This document shows, in pieces, positions 63,792-64,000 of a stretch of DNA of 64,000 nucleotides. A program made the translations under genes and the position numbers. The stretch comes from Sphingobacteriia bacterium. GTDB lineage: Bacteria > Bacteroidota > Bacteroidia > Bacteroidales > UBA7960. Each line of letters begins with the position of its first letter. Position 1 is the stretch's first letter. The stretch spans positions 1 through 64,000 of the forward strand of contig JAABRR010000005.1 in assembly GCA_011390785.1 (NCBI GenBank), given 5' to 3'. The notes under the pieces were generated by a model. The model saw only the letters and a list, made by a program, of their open reading frames with translations. It ran no database searches and had not been told where the DNA came from.

Positions 63792-64000
63792 ATGAACTTT
63801 TCCATCAGACCATCAACAGAAAATGATTACCCGGCTATTCTTTCTCTAATTAAAGAATTGGCTTTATTTGAAAAGGCACCTGAAAAGGTTACCAATTCGG
63901 TTGAACAGATGATGCAGGAAAAAGATCTTTTTGGATGTTTTGTTGCTGAAAATCAATCTGGAGAAGTTGTAGGGATGGCACTTTATTTTTTTGCTTATTA
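63792..64000 (+). CDS. GNAT-family N-acetyltransferase (partial, runs off window)
   Basis: The first 69 residues are present. IRPSTENDYPAILSLIKELALFEKAP is the typical start of the small GNAT family that includes diamine and spermidine acetyltransferase-like enzymes. CFVAENQSGEVVGMALYFF is the second and third strands. The acetyl-CoA-binding motif lies past the window end, so function and length remain open. Confidence 0.85.
   Translation, partial: MNFSIRPSTENDYPAILSLIKELALFEKAPEKVTNSVEQMMQEKDLFGCFVAENQSGEVVGMALYFFAY

Overview
The window is a chromosomal segment of a Bacteroidota bacterium, probably from the Bacteroidales/Marinilabiliales side. The grounds are: AT-rich DNA; many copies of the Bacteroidota promoter box TAnnTTTG with little Shine-Dalgarno signal; type IX secretion (T9SS) C-terminal sorting domains; a TamL-type outer-membrane lipoprotein; a DAHP synthase/chorismate mutase fusion; a fused CcoN-CcoO oxidase; and DUF2851. 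Species and order cannot be fixed from this sequence alone.

Layout. 1-1.8 kb is a decayed stretch: a GC-rich palindrome, a truncated efflux-adaptor gene and a thioredoxin-like lipoprotein gene broken by stops and frameshifts. 1.8-5 kb has a T9SS protein with duplicated fibronectin-III-like modules and a lipoprotein of unknown role. 5-8 kb holds hemH and a protoporphyrinogen oxidase gene, overlapping by 4 bp, then a pentapeptide-repeat protein. 8.3-11 kb is an overlapping three-gene photolyase/cryptochrome cassette. 11.4-13.7 kb is an ATP-type PEP carboxykinase with an unusual C-terminal extension of about 212 residues. 13.8-21.9 kb is accessory: a dead cold-shock gene, a degenerate T9SS gene and three intact large T9SS proteins. 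Their sorting domains and strong Shine-Dalgarno sequences look more like Ignavibacteria than like the rest of the window. A TonB-dependent receptor and an exported flavodoxin-like protein follow.

25-31 kb is the aromatic amino acid operon tyrA-aroG/chorismate mutase-aroB-aroA-aroC. Its leader is the most striking element of the window: two complete attenuators in tandem. Each has a short Phe/Tyr-rich leader peptide, an anti-terminator pairing and an intrinsic terminator. 31-40 kb has trxB, two tandem paralogous histidine kinases, DUF2851, then a small coiled-coil protein, zapA, a 6S-like RNA and rny.

40-51 kb carries a TlpA-like thioredoxin, a GLUG-repeat T9SS protein, TamL, a RecD-like helicase, a small secreted protein, an esterase and a TIM-barrel epimerase. 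51.7-60.4 kb is a cbb3 oxidase locus (ccoI, S, NO, Q, P, G, H plus a SafE-like membrane protein) for microaerobic respiration. The end holds a secreted GH2 beta-galactosidase and the start of a GNAT acetyltransferase. No tRNA, rRNA, CRISPR array or intact insertion sequence was seen.
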